Source of the DNA: Bartonella sp. AU55XJBT | GTDB lineage: Bacteria > Pseudomonadota > Alphaproteobacteria > Rhizobiales > Rhizobiaceae | Direction: 5' to 3' | DNA length: 64,000 bases | NCBI RefSeq assembly: GCF_028618525.1 | Contig: NZ_JAQITC010000004.1 | Location: forward strand, 62,001-126,000 | Part shown: positions 19,042 to 27,418 of the stretch, one piece after another | Layout: every line of letters starts with the position of its first letter | Numbering within the stretch: the first letter of the stretch is position 1 | The notes under the pieces: model-generated | The model's input: only the letters and a program-made list of their open reading frames with translations | Databases searched by the model: none | Told to the model about the DNA's origin: nothing | Translations under genes and position numbers: made by a program

Positions 19042-20067
19042 ATGACCAACAAAATAAATGAACAAAATAATAGTCAAACATCTTCTAATAATGAAAAAGA
19101 TCCCTCTCAACAGACGAATCATACAGAAAAATATTCCCTGATGAATCATTTGTTTTCATTCTTACGGGGCCGTAATTGTGCGCCTACGTCACTGCGCGAT
19201 GATCTTACCGTTGCACTTGCAACTAACAATGAAAAAGATACCGCCCTCTTCTCACCTGAAGAACGTACTATGCTGCATAATATTTTACGCTTACGTGAAG
19301 CACGCGTGGATGATGTTATGATACCGCGTTCTGAAATTGAAGCATTGGAAATAAACACTTCACTTGGAGAAACCCTTAAATGTTTCGCAAAAATTGGTCA
19401 TTCTCGCATCCCTGTTTATGCTGAAACTTTAGATGATCCACGCGGCATGATCCATATCCGCGATATTCTTAACTATATGACTCGCTTTATTATCAACCCT
19501 ACAAAACACGAACAAAAATCCGATTTGCTTCCATTAAACCATACAGATTTACATACCCCAATCGGTGAATTAGATTTGATCCGAACCGTTCTCTTTGTTC
19601 CAAGTTCTATGCTTGCAAGCAAATTATTAACACGGATGCAAACCACACGAACACAAATGGCTCTAGTTATTGATGAACATGGGGGAACAGATGGTCTCGT
19701 TTCAATGGAGGATATTGTTGAATTGGTCGTTGGTGATATCGAAGATGAACATGATCATGTCGACAATGCGATCGTACGCGAACACAACAATAAGTGGCTT
19801 GTTGATGCAAGAACCGAACTAGAAGATGTGGAAAAAGCTCTTGGACCTGATTTTATCGTAGGGGAATATGGTGATGAGGTTGATACTATTGGTGGTTTAA
19901 TAGTTTCCATTCTTGATCGTATTCCTGAAAAAGGTGAAGTTGTCGAAGCTGTTCCTGGCTATAAATTCCGTATTTTAGAAGCTGATAAACGCCGAATTAA
20001 GCGATTGCACATTTTTCGCATTCCAGAAAATGAAAATTTTGAAAACAATGCCATCTCTAAAGAATAG
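19042..20067 (+). CDS. CBS-domain CorC/TlyC (HlyC) family protein
   Basis: Soluble 341-residue protein with a low-complexity polar N-terminus (1-40), a pair of CBS domains (about 85-235; EARVDDVMIPRSEIEAL marks the first, TQMALVIDEHGGTDGLVSMEDI the second), and a C-terminal CorC_HlyC transporter-associated domain (about 250-330, VDARTELEDVEKALG). It lacks the membrane DUF21 domain of larger family members. Annotated elsewhere as hemolysin TlyC or magnesium/cobalt efflux protein CorC; neither activity can be inferred from sequence alone. Position between ybeY and lnt is the conserved CorC position. Confidence 0.9.
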   Translation: MTNKINEQNNSQTSSNNEKDPSQQTNHTEKYSLMNHLFSFLRGRNCAPTSLRDDLTVALATNNEKDTALFSPEERTMLHNILRLREARVDDVMIPRSEIEALEINTSLGETLKCFAKIGHSRIPVYAETLDDPRGMIHIRDILNYMTRFIINPTKHEQKSDLLPLNHTDLHTPIGELDLIRTVLFVPSSMLASKLLTRMQTTRTQMALVIDEHGGTDGLVSMEDIVELVVGDIEDEHDHVDNAIVREHNNKWLVDARTELEDVEKALGPDFIVGEYGDEVDTIGGLIVSILDRIPEKGEVVEAVPGYKFRILEADKRRIKRLHIFRIPENENFENNAISKE

Positions 20068-21664
20068 TCGAGCGTTTTTAAATAATTTTATCGTTTTTTT
20101 GTTCTCTATTACCGGCTGGAAGCGACAAGCATGGATATTTCTATGTGGTGCTCTTACTTCCCTTGCACTGCCACCCTTTTATTTAACACCTCTTTGCTTT
20201 CTAACTTTTCCCATTTTTATCGTTTTACTTGACTCAATACAATCCTCTCCAAACAATAAAAAACATTTTTTTACCTACGCTTTAAGCTGTGGAACTTTTG
20301 GTTTTAGTTATTTTATTTGCGGACTTTGGTGGCTCTGTAACGCTTTATTGACAGATCCAGCTTCTTTTGGTTGGGCAGTCCCACTAGCCATTTTATTTCC
20401 TCCTCTCTACCTTTCTCTGTATTGGTTTTTTTCTGGTTTTATTATCGGTTTATTATGGACAAAAGGAATAGCACGCTTTTTTGTTTTAGCCTTTGCCTTA
20501 GGATGGGCCGAGTGGTTGCGTGCGTTCTTATTCACAGGATTTCCATGGAATGCTCTTGGCTATACAGCCATGCCAACCCCAATTTTCATGCAATCTGATG
20601 CAATCGTGGGACTTTACGGAATGAATATTCTTGCTGTCTTAACCTACAGTTTGCCAACAGTTTTACTCACGGATGAAAAAAAGAAAGCAGCACTTTCCCT
20701 TTGCTTAGCACTTATATTCATTCACAGTGGTTTTGGATTTTATCGTCTCCATAAAATAGAGAATACAGCTGAAGATCAAAAGAGAAATTATTGGGTGCGC
20801 ATTATTCAACCTTCTATCCAACAAAATATAAAATTGCGCGATAATACACGAGAAGCTATATTGGAAGCGCATATGCATCTGAGCGCAACACCAATAACTG
20901 GTAAAAATCCAGAACCCGATTTTATCGTATGGCCCGAAGCATCCGTTCCTTACCTTCTCTATGATAACTCATCTATCACAATGCACATTGCCTCTCTTTT
21001 AAAACCTAAACAATGGGCTATTATCGGTGCGATACGCGCCAGTGATGATCTCCCTCATTCCCAAACACAATATTTTAATACAATTGCAGTCATTAACGCT
21101 CAAGGAAATATTTTACACACTTCCGATAAACTTCATTTGGTTCCTTTTGGTGAATATCTTCCCTATCAGAATTTATTGAAAAAAATTGGATTGCGTATTC
21201 TCGCTGATAATATTGGTGGATATAGTGCTGCACATGTGCGCAAAACTGTCACAATGCCAAACGGATTTTCTTATCTACCGTTGATTTGTTATGAAGCAAT
21301 ATTTCCCCATGAAATGACTTTTAAAGGTTCCCCGCCTCAAGCAATCATTAATATTACAAATGATGCATGGTTTGGTGTAACACCAGGCCCCTATCAACAT
21401 CTTCAACAAGCACAGCTTCGTGCCATCGAACTGGGAATCCCCCTCATACGAGCAGCCAATAATGGAGTATCAGCTGTTATTGATTCTTATGGACGAATCG
21501 TTGTAGCTCTTCAACAAAATGCTGTGGGCATTATTGATTCAAAAATTCCATCATCTATTACCCCTATAGGAAGCAATGAATACAGAACTTTCGCTACTTT
21601 TATCTTATTCATCCTTATGCTATTGTGTCGTATTGGTTTTGGTTTTACAAAACAGCCTAAATGA
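20048..21664 (+). CDS. lnt: Apolipoprotein N-acyltransferase
   Basis: Inner-membrane enzyme that adds the third acyl chain to the N-terminal cysteine of lipoproteins. I use the ATG at 20048 (MPSLKNSRAF, 538 residues), overlapping the corC/tlyC end; an ATG at 20030 is equally open. The N-terminal half holds about six membrane helices (to about residue 220), then the periplasmic nitrilase domain with the triad regions VWPEASVPYLL (Glu), DKLHLVPFGEYLPY (Lys) and LICYEAIFP (Cys), and a last membrane helix at the C-terminus. In Sinorhizobium the homologue (actA) lies next to phrR, matched here by the downstream regulator. Confidence 0.95.
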   Translation: MPSLKNSRAFLNNFIVFLFSITGWKRQAWIFLCGALTSLALPPFYLTPLCFLTFPIFIVLLDSIQSSPNNKKHFFTYALSCGTFGFSYFICGLWWLCNALLTDPASFGWAVPLAILFPPLYLSLYWFFSGFIIGLLWTKGIARFFVLAFALGWAEWLRAFLFTGFPWNALGYTAMPTPIFMQSDAIVGLYGMNILAVLTYSLPTVLLTDEKKKAALSLCLALIFIHSGFGFYRLHKIENTAEDQKRNYWVRIIQPSIQQNIKLRDNTREAILEAHMHLSATPITGKNPEPDFIVWPEASVPYLLYDNSSITMHIASLLKPKQWAIIGAIRASDDLPHSQTQYFNTIAVINAQGNILHTSDKLHLVPFGEYLPYQNLLKKIGLRILADNIGGYSAAHVRKTVTMPNGFSYLPLICYEAIFPHEMTFKGSPPQAIINITNDAWFGVTPGPYQHLQQAQLRAIELGIPLIRAANNGVSAVIDSYGRIVVALQQNAVGIIDSKIPSSITPIGSNEYRTFATFILFILMLLCRIGFGFTKQPK

Positions 21665-21703
21665 TTCAAGTGCTCATTGTACGGTATTATGTTGCGTTTA
21701 CCA

Positions 21704-21726
21704 GTAATATTGGGAAAAAATATTAC
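21704..21726. promoter_or_regulatory. Perfect inverted repeat upstream of the HTH regulator gene (candidate operator)
   Basis: GTAATATT at 21704-21711 and AATATTAC at 21719-21726 are perfect 8-base inverted arms with a 7-base spacer (GGGAAAA). The element lies about 88 bases before the ATG of the HTH gene and just after lnt. It could be the regulator's own operator, or a weak hairpin ending lnt transcription (the bases after it are not T-rich enough for a classic terminator). Confidence 0.4.
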
Positions 21727-21813
21727 ATATTATTTTAATTGTATGATAAACCAGCTTCGCATAAATCTGATGTTGGTTTAAAAGAAAAGTGCTGGAAATT
21801 AAAGAGTTACATT

Positions 21814-22227
21814 ATGACCGAAACTAGAAAAAAACCTGACCCTATAGATATCTATGTTGGAACTCGTATCCGTTTACGTCGTAATATTTTAGGACTTACT
21901 CAAGAAAAGCTAGGTGAAAAATTAGGAATTACTTTTCAGCAGATCCAAAAATATGAAAAAGGAACAAACCGTATTGGGGCCAGTCGCCTTCAAGCGATAG
22001 CAGAAATTATGGATGTTCCTGTTTCTTACTTTTTTGATAAAGGTCTTACCTCTCAACAAGTAGAAGGTTTTGCTGAAAGTGATCACAATTTTATGGATTT
22101 TTGTTCTAGCAGCGAAGGTATCCAGCTCATGCGGGCTTTTACGAATATATCTGATGCTAAAGTGCGTCGAAAAATCATTGACCTGGCAAAAGCACTGTCT
22201 GAGGAAGATTTGACAGATAAGCTATAA
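21814..22227 (+). CDS. XRE/HipB-type helix-turn-helix transcriptional regulator (PhrR-like)
   Basis: DNA-binding regulator of 137 residues, starting at the ATG at 21814 (MTETRKKPDP). The cro/C1-type HTH is at about residues 17-70, with LGLTQEKLGEKLGITFQQIQ as the helix-turn-helix core and YEKGTNRIGASRL after it. The C-terminal half (80-137) is acidic and helical. Between lnt and metK, it corresponds in place and type to PhrR of Sinorhizobium, a regulator reported to respond to low pH; this equivalence is my inference from memory of gene order. Its targets are unknown; two nearby palindromes (21704 and 22274) are candidates. Confidence 0.88.
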   Translation: MTETRKKPDPIDIYVGTRIRLRRNILGLTQEKLGEKLGITFQQIQKYEKGTNRIGASRLQAIAEIMDVPVSYFFDKGLTSQQVEGFAESDHNFMDFCSSSEGIQLMRAFTNISDAKVRRKIIDLAKALSEEDLTDKL

Positions 22228-22273
22228 AATTAAACTTACATTTTTTCTCTCTTGTTTATATCAATTTGCATTG

Positions 22274-22301
22274 ACGATTTGCTATGATATTCGCAAATCG
22301 T
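22274..22301. promoter_or_regulatory. Inverted repeat in the metK leader (candidate operator or hairpin)
   Basis: ACGATTTGC (22274-22282) and GCAAATCGT (22293-22301) are perfect 9-base arms around a 10-base spacer. The element lies between the HTH regulator and metK, 58 bases before the metK ATG. TTGACG at 22271-22276 overlaps the left arm, so a promoter may lie within or beside the repeat. It could be an operator for the adjacent regulator or a leader hairpin. I do not recognise a known SAM riboswitch here. Confidence 0.45.
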
Positions 22302-22358
22302 AGAAGCTTTAGTAGGCAATTAATTGAATTATTGGTTTTCTTTTTTGAAGGAGTTCCT

Positions 22359-23627
22359 ATGCCGCATCAAGATTATCTTTTTACGAGCGAATCGGTATCG
22401 GAAGGGCATCCTGATAAAATTTGTGATCGTATTTCCGATGAAATCGTTGATATGATCTATAAAGAAGCACAAAAAACTGGTACTGATCCCTGGTTAATCC
22501 GTGTTGCTTGTGAAACTCTCGTCAGTGTCAACCGTGTTGTTATCGCTGGTGAAGTTCGTGTTCCCGATACGCTCTTAAAAAAAAATAAAAATAAAGAATT
22601 TATCTACGATGAAACTGGCTTTCCACTCATTAACCCTACACGTTTTCGTACAGCAGCGCGCCATGCTATTCGTGCCATTGGCTATGAACAAGCAGGTTTC
22701 CATTGGAAAACTGTTAAAATTGATGTTCTTTTGCGCCCCCAATCCGCTGACATTGCAAGAGGCGTTGATAATGCAACGGATCGGCATGGTGAAGAAGGAG
22801 CAGGTGATCAAGGTATCATGTTTGGATATGCTTGTCGTGAAACACCTGACCTTATGCCTGCACCAATTTATTATGCGCATAAAATTCTTAAACTTCTTGC
22901 TGCAGCCCGTCATAAAGGAGAGGGAGAAACTGGAAAATTAGGACCAGATGCCAAAAGCCAAATAACGATACGGTATAAAAATGGAAAGCCGGTAGAGGTC
23001 ACATCCATCGTTCTTTCAACGCAGCATCTTGACGAGAGCTGGGATTCCAACAAAGTACGTACAGTTGTTGAGCCTTATATTCGTCAAGCTTTACATGATA
23101 TTCCCATTGCAGCTCAGTGTCGTTGGTATATTAACCCAACAGGAAAATTTGTCATTGGCGGTCCTCAAAGCGATGCTGGTCTGACGGGGCGCAAAATTAT
23201 TGTTGATACTTATGGAGGTGCAGCCCCCCATGGAGGCGGAGCCTTTTCGGGAAAAGATACAACAAAAGTTGATCGTTCTGCAGCCTATGCAGCACGCTAT
23301 CTGGCAAAGAATATTGTTGCTGCTCATTTAGCAGAGCGGTGCACCATTCAGCTCTCCTATGCAATTGGTATCGCACAACCTTTATCGATTTATCTTAATC
23401 TTCATGGAACAGGAAAAGTCGATGAAAAGGTTATTGAAGCAGCCATTCGCAAAATAATGGACCTTTCCCCTACTGGAATTCGCAAACATCTTGACCTTAA
23501 TAAACCGATCTACACAAAAACAGCGGCTTACGGTCATTTTGGGAGAAAACCAAAGCATGATGGTTCGTTTTCATGGGAAAAAACGGATCTCGTGAAAACA
23601 CTTCAAACAATGATCAAAATCCCATGA
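22359..23627 (+). CDS. metK: S-adenosylmethionine synthetase
   Basis: Makes S-adenosylmethionine from methionine and ATP. The start is the ATG at 22359 ([20 protein letters not shown]), chosen because GAAGGAG lies just upstream; the frame is open 25 codons earlier without a ribosome site. The 422-residue protein shows the substrate motif GHPDKICD near 17, [12 protein letters not shown] near 147-158 and the glycine-rich loop [19 protein letters not shown] near 290-308. The stop overlaps the trmB start (ATGA). As in rhizobia it is slightly longer than the E. coli enzyme (384). Confidence 0.97.
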   Translation: MPHQDYLFTSESVSEGHPDKICDRISDEIVDMIYKEAQKTGTDPWLIRVACETLVSVNRVVIAGEVRVPDTLLKKNKNKEFIYDETGFPLINPTRFRTAARHAIRAIGYEQAGFHWKTVKIDVLLRPQSADIARGVDNATDRHGEEGAGDQGIMFGYACRETPDLMPAPIYYAHKILKLLAAARHKGEGETGKLGPDAKSQITIRYKNGKPVEVTSIVLSTQHLDESWDSNKVRTVVEPYIRQALHDIPIAAQCRWYINPTGKFVIGGPQSDAGLTGRKIIVDTYGGAAPHGGGAFSGKDTTKVDRSAAYAARYLAKNIVAAHLAERCTIQLSYAIGIAQPLSIYLNLHGTGKVDEKVIEAAIRKIMDLSPTGIRKHLDLNKPIYTKTAAYGHFGRKPKHDGSFSWEKTDLVKTLQTMIKIP

Positions 23628-24325
23628 TTAAACATAATATACGCAAGAGTGAAGCCTTTTTTGGACGACGACAAGGAAAGCAGCTGCGAAACAATCAGCT
23701 TGCGCGTATAAAAATGCTTCTCCCTCATTTTAATATTGATTTGAATGTCTCTCCTCCCTCAAATCTTACATCCTTATTTTCAAACAAAGTAAAAGAAATT
23801 CGACTTGAAATCGGCTTTGGTAGCGGTGAACATTTACTCCATGAAATGGAACATTTTCCGCAAACTGGTTTTATCGGCATCGAGCCTTTTATCAATGGCA
23901 TGGCAAAAATATTGTTTTCCCTTGAACAGCAGACACACTATCAAAATCATCTTCGCCTCTATAATGATGATGCTACACGCCTGCTTGATTGGCTCCCTGG
24001 TAACTCACTTGATGGAATAGATCTTTTCTATCCTGATCCTTGGCCTAAAAAGAAACACTGGAAACGACGTTTCATCAACGTCAAAAATCTTAACCGTTTT
24101 GCTCGCGTTCTTAAAACGGGGAAATTTTTTCGCTTTGCTAGCGATATAGACAGTTATGTAAACTGGACCCTCTATCATTGTGCACACCATGATCACTTTG
24201 AGTGGCAAGCAGAAAGCCCCAAAGATTGGAAGACCCCTTATCCACTATGGAGAGGAACCCGCTATGAAGCAAAAGCTTTACGCGAAGGACGAACGCCTAC
24301 CTATCTTACCTTTATCAAGAAATAA
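23624..24325 (+). CDS. trmB: tRNA (guanine-N7-)-methyltransferase
   Basis: Methylates G46 of tRNA at N7 using SAM. I take the ATG at 23624 ([19 protein letters not shown]), which overlaps the metK stop by 4 bases; the longer frame upstream is only a shadow of metK. The 233-residue protein has the SAM loop [14 protein letters not shown] near 65-78, the [12 protein letters not shown] segment near 87, and the TrmB signature [17 protein letters not shown] near 134-150. Coupling of metK and trmB puts SAM synthesis beside a SAM user. Confidence 0.95.
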   Translation: MIKHNIRKSEAFFGRRQGKQLRNNQLARIKMLLPHFNIDLNVSPPSNLTSLFSNKVKEIRLEIGFGSGEHLLHEMEHFPQTGFIGIEPFINGMAKILFSLEQQTHYQNHLRLYNDDATRLLDWLPGNSLDGIDLFYPDPWPKKKHWKRRFINVKNLNRFARVLKTGKFFRFASDIDSYVNWTLYHCAHHDHFEWQAESPKDWKTPYPLWRGTRYEAKALREGRTPTYLTFIKK

Positions 24326-24408
24326 ATGACCAAGTGCTTTTCTCATAAACATCTTGAAAAATTTTGAATTTAAGAGTATCAATAGCTCAATTCTTGGTCT
24401 TATGATGA

Positions 24409-24437
24409 AGAGTGGGTCGTGGGACCTGCTCTTTTTT
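24409..24437 (+). terminator. Terminator-like hairpin in the rimP leader (candidate attenuator)
   Basis: A 10-pair stem (24409-24418 with 24423-24432, two G-T pairs) with loop GTGG is followed directly by a T tract (24432-24437). It lies 40 bases before the rimP ATG, in the leader of the long rimP-nusA-infB operon, rather than after trmB's stop alone. A terminator-like rimP leader is a known feature of alphaproteobacteria, so premature termination probably controls this operon; NusA, encoded in it, would be a natural feedback factor (inference). Confidence 0.7.
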
Positions 24438-24476
24438 AATATCGTAAGACTGGTGAAAATAACTTGGATAAAATGT

Positions 24477-25103
24477 ATGAACGAAGCTGAAAAAATAAGC
24501 AATCTTGACGAACCACGTCTGTTTGAAGAAGATGGTATCGAGGCGCGAGTTGCTGCTCTTGTCATACCACTGCTTAAGCCTTTAGGTTTCCGTTTGGTTC
24601 GTGTAAAGCTTCTTGGACAAAATGGTCTAACACTTCAAATTATGGTTGAACGAGCCGATGGTTCTCTAACCGTGGAAGATTGTGAAACTGTTAGTCGGAC
24701 TGTTTCCCCTCTCCTTGATGTGGAAAATGTTATCGAACGCAAATATCATTTAGAAATCTCATCGCCTGGAATTGACCGTCCATTGGTCAGAAAATCTGAT
24801 TTTTTTCATTGGCAAGGGCATCTTGCAAAAATTGAAACCAAAATAACCATTGATGGGCGCCAAAAATTTCGTGGCATACTTACCAATATCACGCAAGATG
24901 GATTTATTTTAAACACGGATAAAGCTGCTTACGGAGAAGCTATGTATACCTCTATTTCTTTTTGTGATATCACAAGCGCGCATTTAGTGCTTACTGATGA
25001 GCTTATTCGCGATGCGTTGAAAAAGAATAAAAATTTAAGTCAACAATTCATTCCTGAAGATAATCCTACCAACTCAACACAGACGCTCAATTTCAAGAAA
25101 TAA
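24477..25103 (+). CDS. rimP: Ribosome maturation factor RimP
   Basis: Assists 30S subunit maturation. The start is put at the ATG at 24477 (MNEAEKISNLDEPRLFEE), since the upstream open frame runs through the leader hairpin. The 208-residue protein has the N-terminal alpha/beta domain (LVRVKLLGQNGLTLQIMVER near 38-57 and ISSPGIDRPLVRKSDFFHWQG near 92-112) and the C-terminal SH3-like domain. It opens the rimP-nusA-ylxR-infB-rbfA-truB operon, 47 bases before nusA. Confidence 0.94.
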   Translation: MNEAEKISNLDEPRLFEEDGIEARVAALVIPLLKPLGFRLVRVKLLGQNGLTLQIMVERADGSLTVEDCETVSRTVSPLLDVENVIERKYHLEISSPGIDRPLVRKSDFFHWQGHLAKIETKITIDGRQKFRGILTNITQDGFILNTDKAAYGEAMYTSISFCDITSAHLVLTDELIRDALKKNKNLSQQFIPEDNPTNSTQTLNFKK

Positions 25104-25150
25104 TATCACTGGGAAATACCCATCGTGTGGCACAAAGAAGGAGAAAATTG

Positions 25151-26782
25151 ATGGCTACAAGCGCTAACAGGCTTGAAATTCTGCAAATTGCAGATGCTGT
25201 TGCACGTGAAAAGTCAATCGATCGTGAAATTGTTATTTCTGCGATGGCTGACGCTATTCAGAAAGCAGCACGTTCTCGTTATGGTCAAGAAACCAATATT
25301 CGTGCTGAAATCAATTCCAAAACAGGTGAAATTAAATTACAACGCCTGCTTAAAATTGTTGATGTTGTTGAAGACTATACAACGGAAATTACTTTGTCCG
25401 ATGCACTCAAACGCCAAGCAGATGCAAAAATTGGTGATTTTTTTGCTGATCTTTTACCTCCTATGGATTTCGGACGCATCGCAGCACAATCTGCTAAACA
25501 GGTGATTGTACAAAAAGTACGCGATGCAGAACGTGATCAGCAATATGAAGAATTCAAAAACAAAGTTGGTGAAATTATTTCTGGTACAGTCAAGCGTGTG
25601 GAATATGGCAACGTTATCGTTGATTTAGGACGCGGTGAAGCTATTGTGCGTCGTGATGAATTAATTCCTCGTGAATCCTTCCGCTATGGGGACCGTATTC
25701 GTGCTTTTGTCAATGATGTACACCGTGAAACACGCGGACCTCAAATTTTCCTTTCACGCACACATCCTCAATTTATGGTAAAACTGTTTACTATGGAGGT
25801 TCCAGAAATTTATGATGGTATTATAGAAATCAAATCAGTTGCCCGTGATCCAGGTTCACGAGCCAAAATCGCCGTTGTTTCACGTGATGGTTCTATTGAC
25901 CCTGTTGGAGCCTGTGTGGGAATGCGAGGAAGCCGTGTACAAGCTGTTGTTGCAGAGTTACAAGGTGAAAAAATTGATATTATTCCTTGGTCGCCTGATG
26001 CTGCAACATTTGTCGTTAATGCACTGCAACCTGCTGAAGTTTCTAAAATTATCCTTGATGAAGATGCTGAACGCATTGAAGTCATTGTGCCAGATGACCA
26101 ACTCAGCCTTGCTATTGGACGACGTGGACAAAATGTTCGCTTAGCTTCACAGCTAACAGGATGGAACATTGATATTTTAACGGAAAAGGAAGAATCTGAA
26201 AATCGTCAAAAAGAATTTACTGAACGCAGTAAATTGTTTATGGAAGCCTTAGAGGTTGACGAAATGATCGGACAGGTTATGGCATCAGAGGGTTTTTCTT
26301 CTATTGAAGAAATTGCCTATATTGATCTTGAGGAAATTGCTTCTATTGATGGTTTTGACCATGATACCGCTGCAGAAATCCAAAGTCGGGCCCGCGAATA
26401 TCTCGAACATCAGGAAAAAGAACTTGATGAAAAACGCAAAAAACTTGGGGTTTCTGACGAATTGAGAACACTTCCTGGAATGACAAGTGCTATGCTGGTT
26501 GCTGTGGGTGAGGATGGTGTAAAAACAATAGAAGATTTTGCTGGCTATGCCGTTGATGATTTAGCTGGTTGGAGAGAACGCAAAGAAGGTCAAACAAAGA
26601 ATTTTTCTGGTATTTTAACCCCTTTTGACATTACACGCGCGGATGCAGAAGCTATGGTTTTAGCCGCACGTGTACAAGCAGGCTGGATAGACCAAGCTGA
26701 TCTTATTACAGAAAATCCTGTAGAAGATGAAAATTCTGCAGAAAATAAAAAAACAGATGATTTGGATGTGGATACACTTTAA
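25151..26782 (+). CDS. nusA: Transcription termination/antitermination factor NusA
   Basis: Binds RNA polymerase and controls pausing, termination and antitermination. The ATG at 25151 (MATSANRLEILQIADAVA) follows AGAAGGAG; 543 residues. Order of domains: N-terminal RNAP-binding (1-130), S1 (about 135-200, VKRVEYGNVIVDLGRGEAIV), two KH domains (about 225-345, with VGACVGMRGSRVQ and IGRRGQNVRLASQL), and a C-terminal helix-hairpin-helix/acidic repeat region (about 365-520) ending in an acidic tail. Normal for the family. Confidence 0.96.
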   Translation: MATSANRLEILQIADAVAREKSIDREIVISAMADAIQKAARSRYGQETNIRAEINSKTGEIKLQRLLKIVDVVEDYTTEITLSDALKRQADAKIGDFFADLLPPMDFGRIAAQSAKQVIVQKVRDAERDQQYEEFKNKVGEIISGTVKRVEYGNVIVDLGRGEAIVRRDELIPRESFRYGDRIRAFVNDVHRETRGPQIFLSRTHPQFMVKLFTMEVPEIYDGIIEIKSVARDPGSRAKIAVVSRDGSIDPVGACVGMRGSRVQAVVAELQGEKIDIIPWSPDAATFVVNALQPAEVSKIILDEDAERIEVIVPDDQLSLAIGRRGQNVRLASQLTGWNIDILTEKEESENRQKEFTERSKLFMEALEVDEMIGQVMASEGFSSIEEIAYIDLEEIASIDGFDHDTAAEIQSRAREYLEHQEKELDEKRKKLGVSDELRTLPGMTSAMLVAVGEDGVKTIEDFAGYAVDDLAGWRERKEGQTKNFSGILTPFDITRADAEAMVLAARVQAGWIDQADLITENPVEDENSAENKKTDDLDVDTL

Positions 26783-27418
26783 ATGAATGAACGGACTTGC
26801 ATTGTGACCCGACAAAATGCTTCAGCACAAACGCTGATCCGCTTTGTTATGGGTCCCAATAACCAAATTGTTCCTGATCTTAAAGCAAATTTACCAGGGC
26901 GTGGCGTTTGGATTTCTGCCCATCACACTGTTATTGATAAAGCAATCAAACAGAAAGCTTTTCATAAAAATTTTAAAACAGATGTTGAGGTTGCACCAAA
27001 TCTTGTGCATATTGTTGATACGCTTTTACTCAAAGCTGCTCTGTCAAGCCTTTCCATGGCAAGAAAAGCGGGCGCTGTTGTCATGGGAGCAACCAAGGTT
27101 GGCGCTGCTATCCGTGCTGGTCAAGTTATTCTCGTACTTCATGCTAAAGAATCAACAGAAGATGGAAAACGAAAAATTGCACAGGCCATCCATACAATAC
27201 AACAACAAACAAATCGGACGATAAAAACCATATCTTTATTTACAAGTGATGAAATGCGTGTGGCTTTTGGCTCTAATCCTGTCATGCACGCAGCCTTATT
27301 GGACACAAAAGCTGCTGAAGGATTTCTTAAAACAACATATAAATTGATCAGCTATCGTGATGACAAGCATAATAAGCACGGTGAGATGACGGCACAAGCC
27401 GTGAAGGAAGTACAATGA
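26783..27418 (+). CDS. YlxR/DUF448 family RNA-binding protein with L7Ae-like C-terminal half
   Basis: Cytosolic protein of 211 residues placed between nusA and infB, as YlxR/YlxQ are in other bacteria. The N-terminal DUF448 domain (3-80) has [17 protein letters not shown], where the usual RTCVVCR is replaced, and [20 protein letters not shown]. The C-terminal half (about 85-190) resembles the L7Ae/YlxQ fold ([21 protein letters not shown]), so this is a YlxR-YlxQ fusion, as is usual in alphaproteobacteria. Its ATG follows the nusA stop directly, and its stop overlaps infB by 4 bases. Function in translation or rRNA binding is inferred. Confidence 0.88.
   Translation: MNERTCIVTRQNASAQTLIRFVMGPNNQIVPDLKANLPGRGVWISAHHTVIDKAIKQKAFHKNFKTDVEVAPNLVHIVDTLLLKAALSSLSMARKAGAVVMGATKVGAAIRAGQVILVLHAKESTEDGKRKIAQAIHTIQQQTNRTIKTISLFTSDEMRVAFGSNPVMHAALLDTKAAEGFLKTTYKLISYRDDKHNKHGEMTAQAVKEVQ

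Noticed and set aside
22284..22358. N-terminal extension of MetK by 25 codons
   Set aside because: It overlaps the inverted repeat, has no ribosome site, and the family start [20 protein letters not shown] with GAAGGAG upstream is at 22359.
22261..22358. SAM riboswitch before metK
   Set aside because: I could not find the conserved core of a SAM-I, SAM-II or SAM/SAH riboswitch; only a simple inverted repeat is visible.
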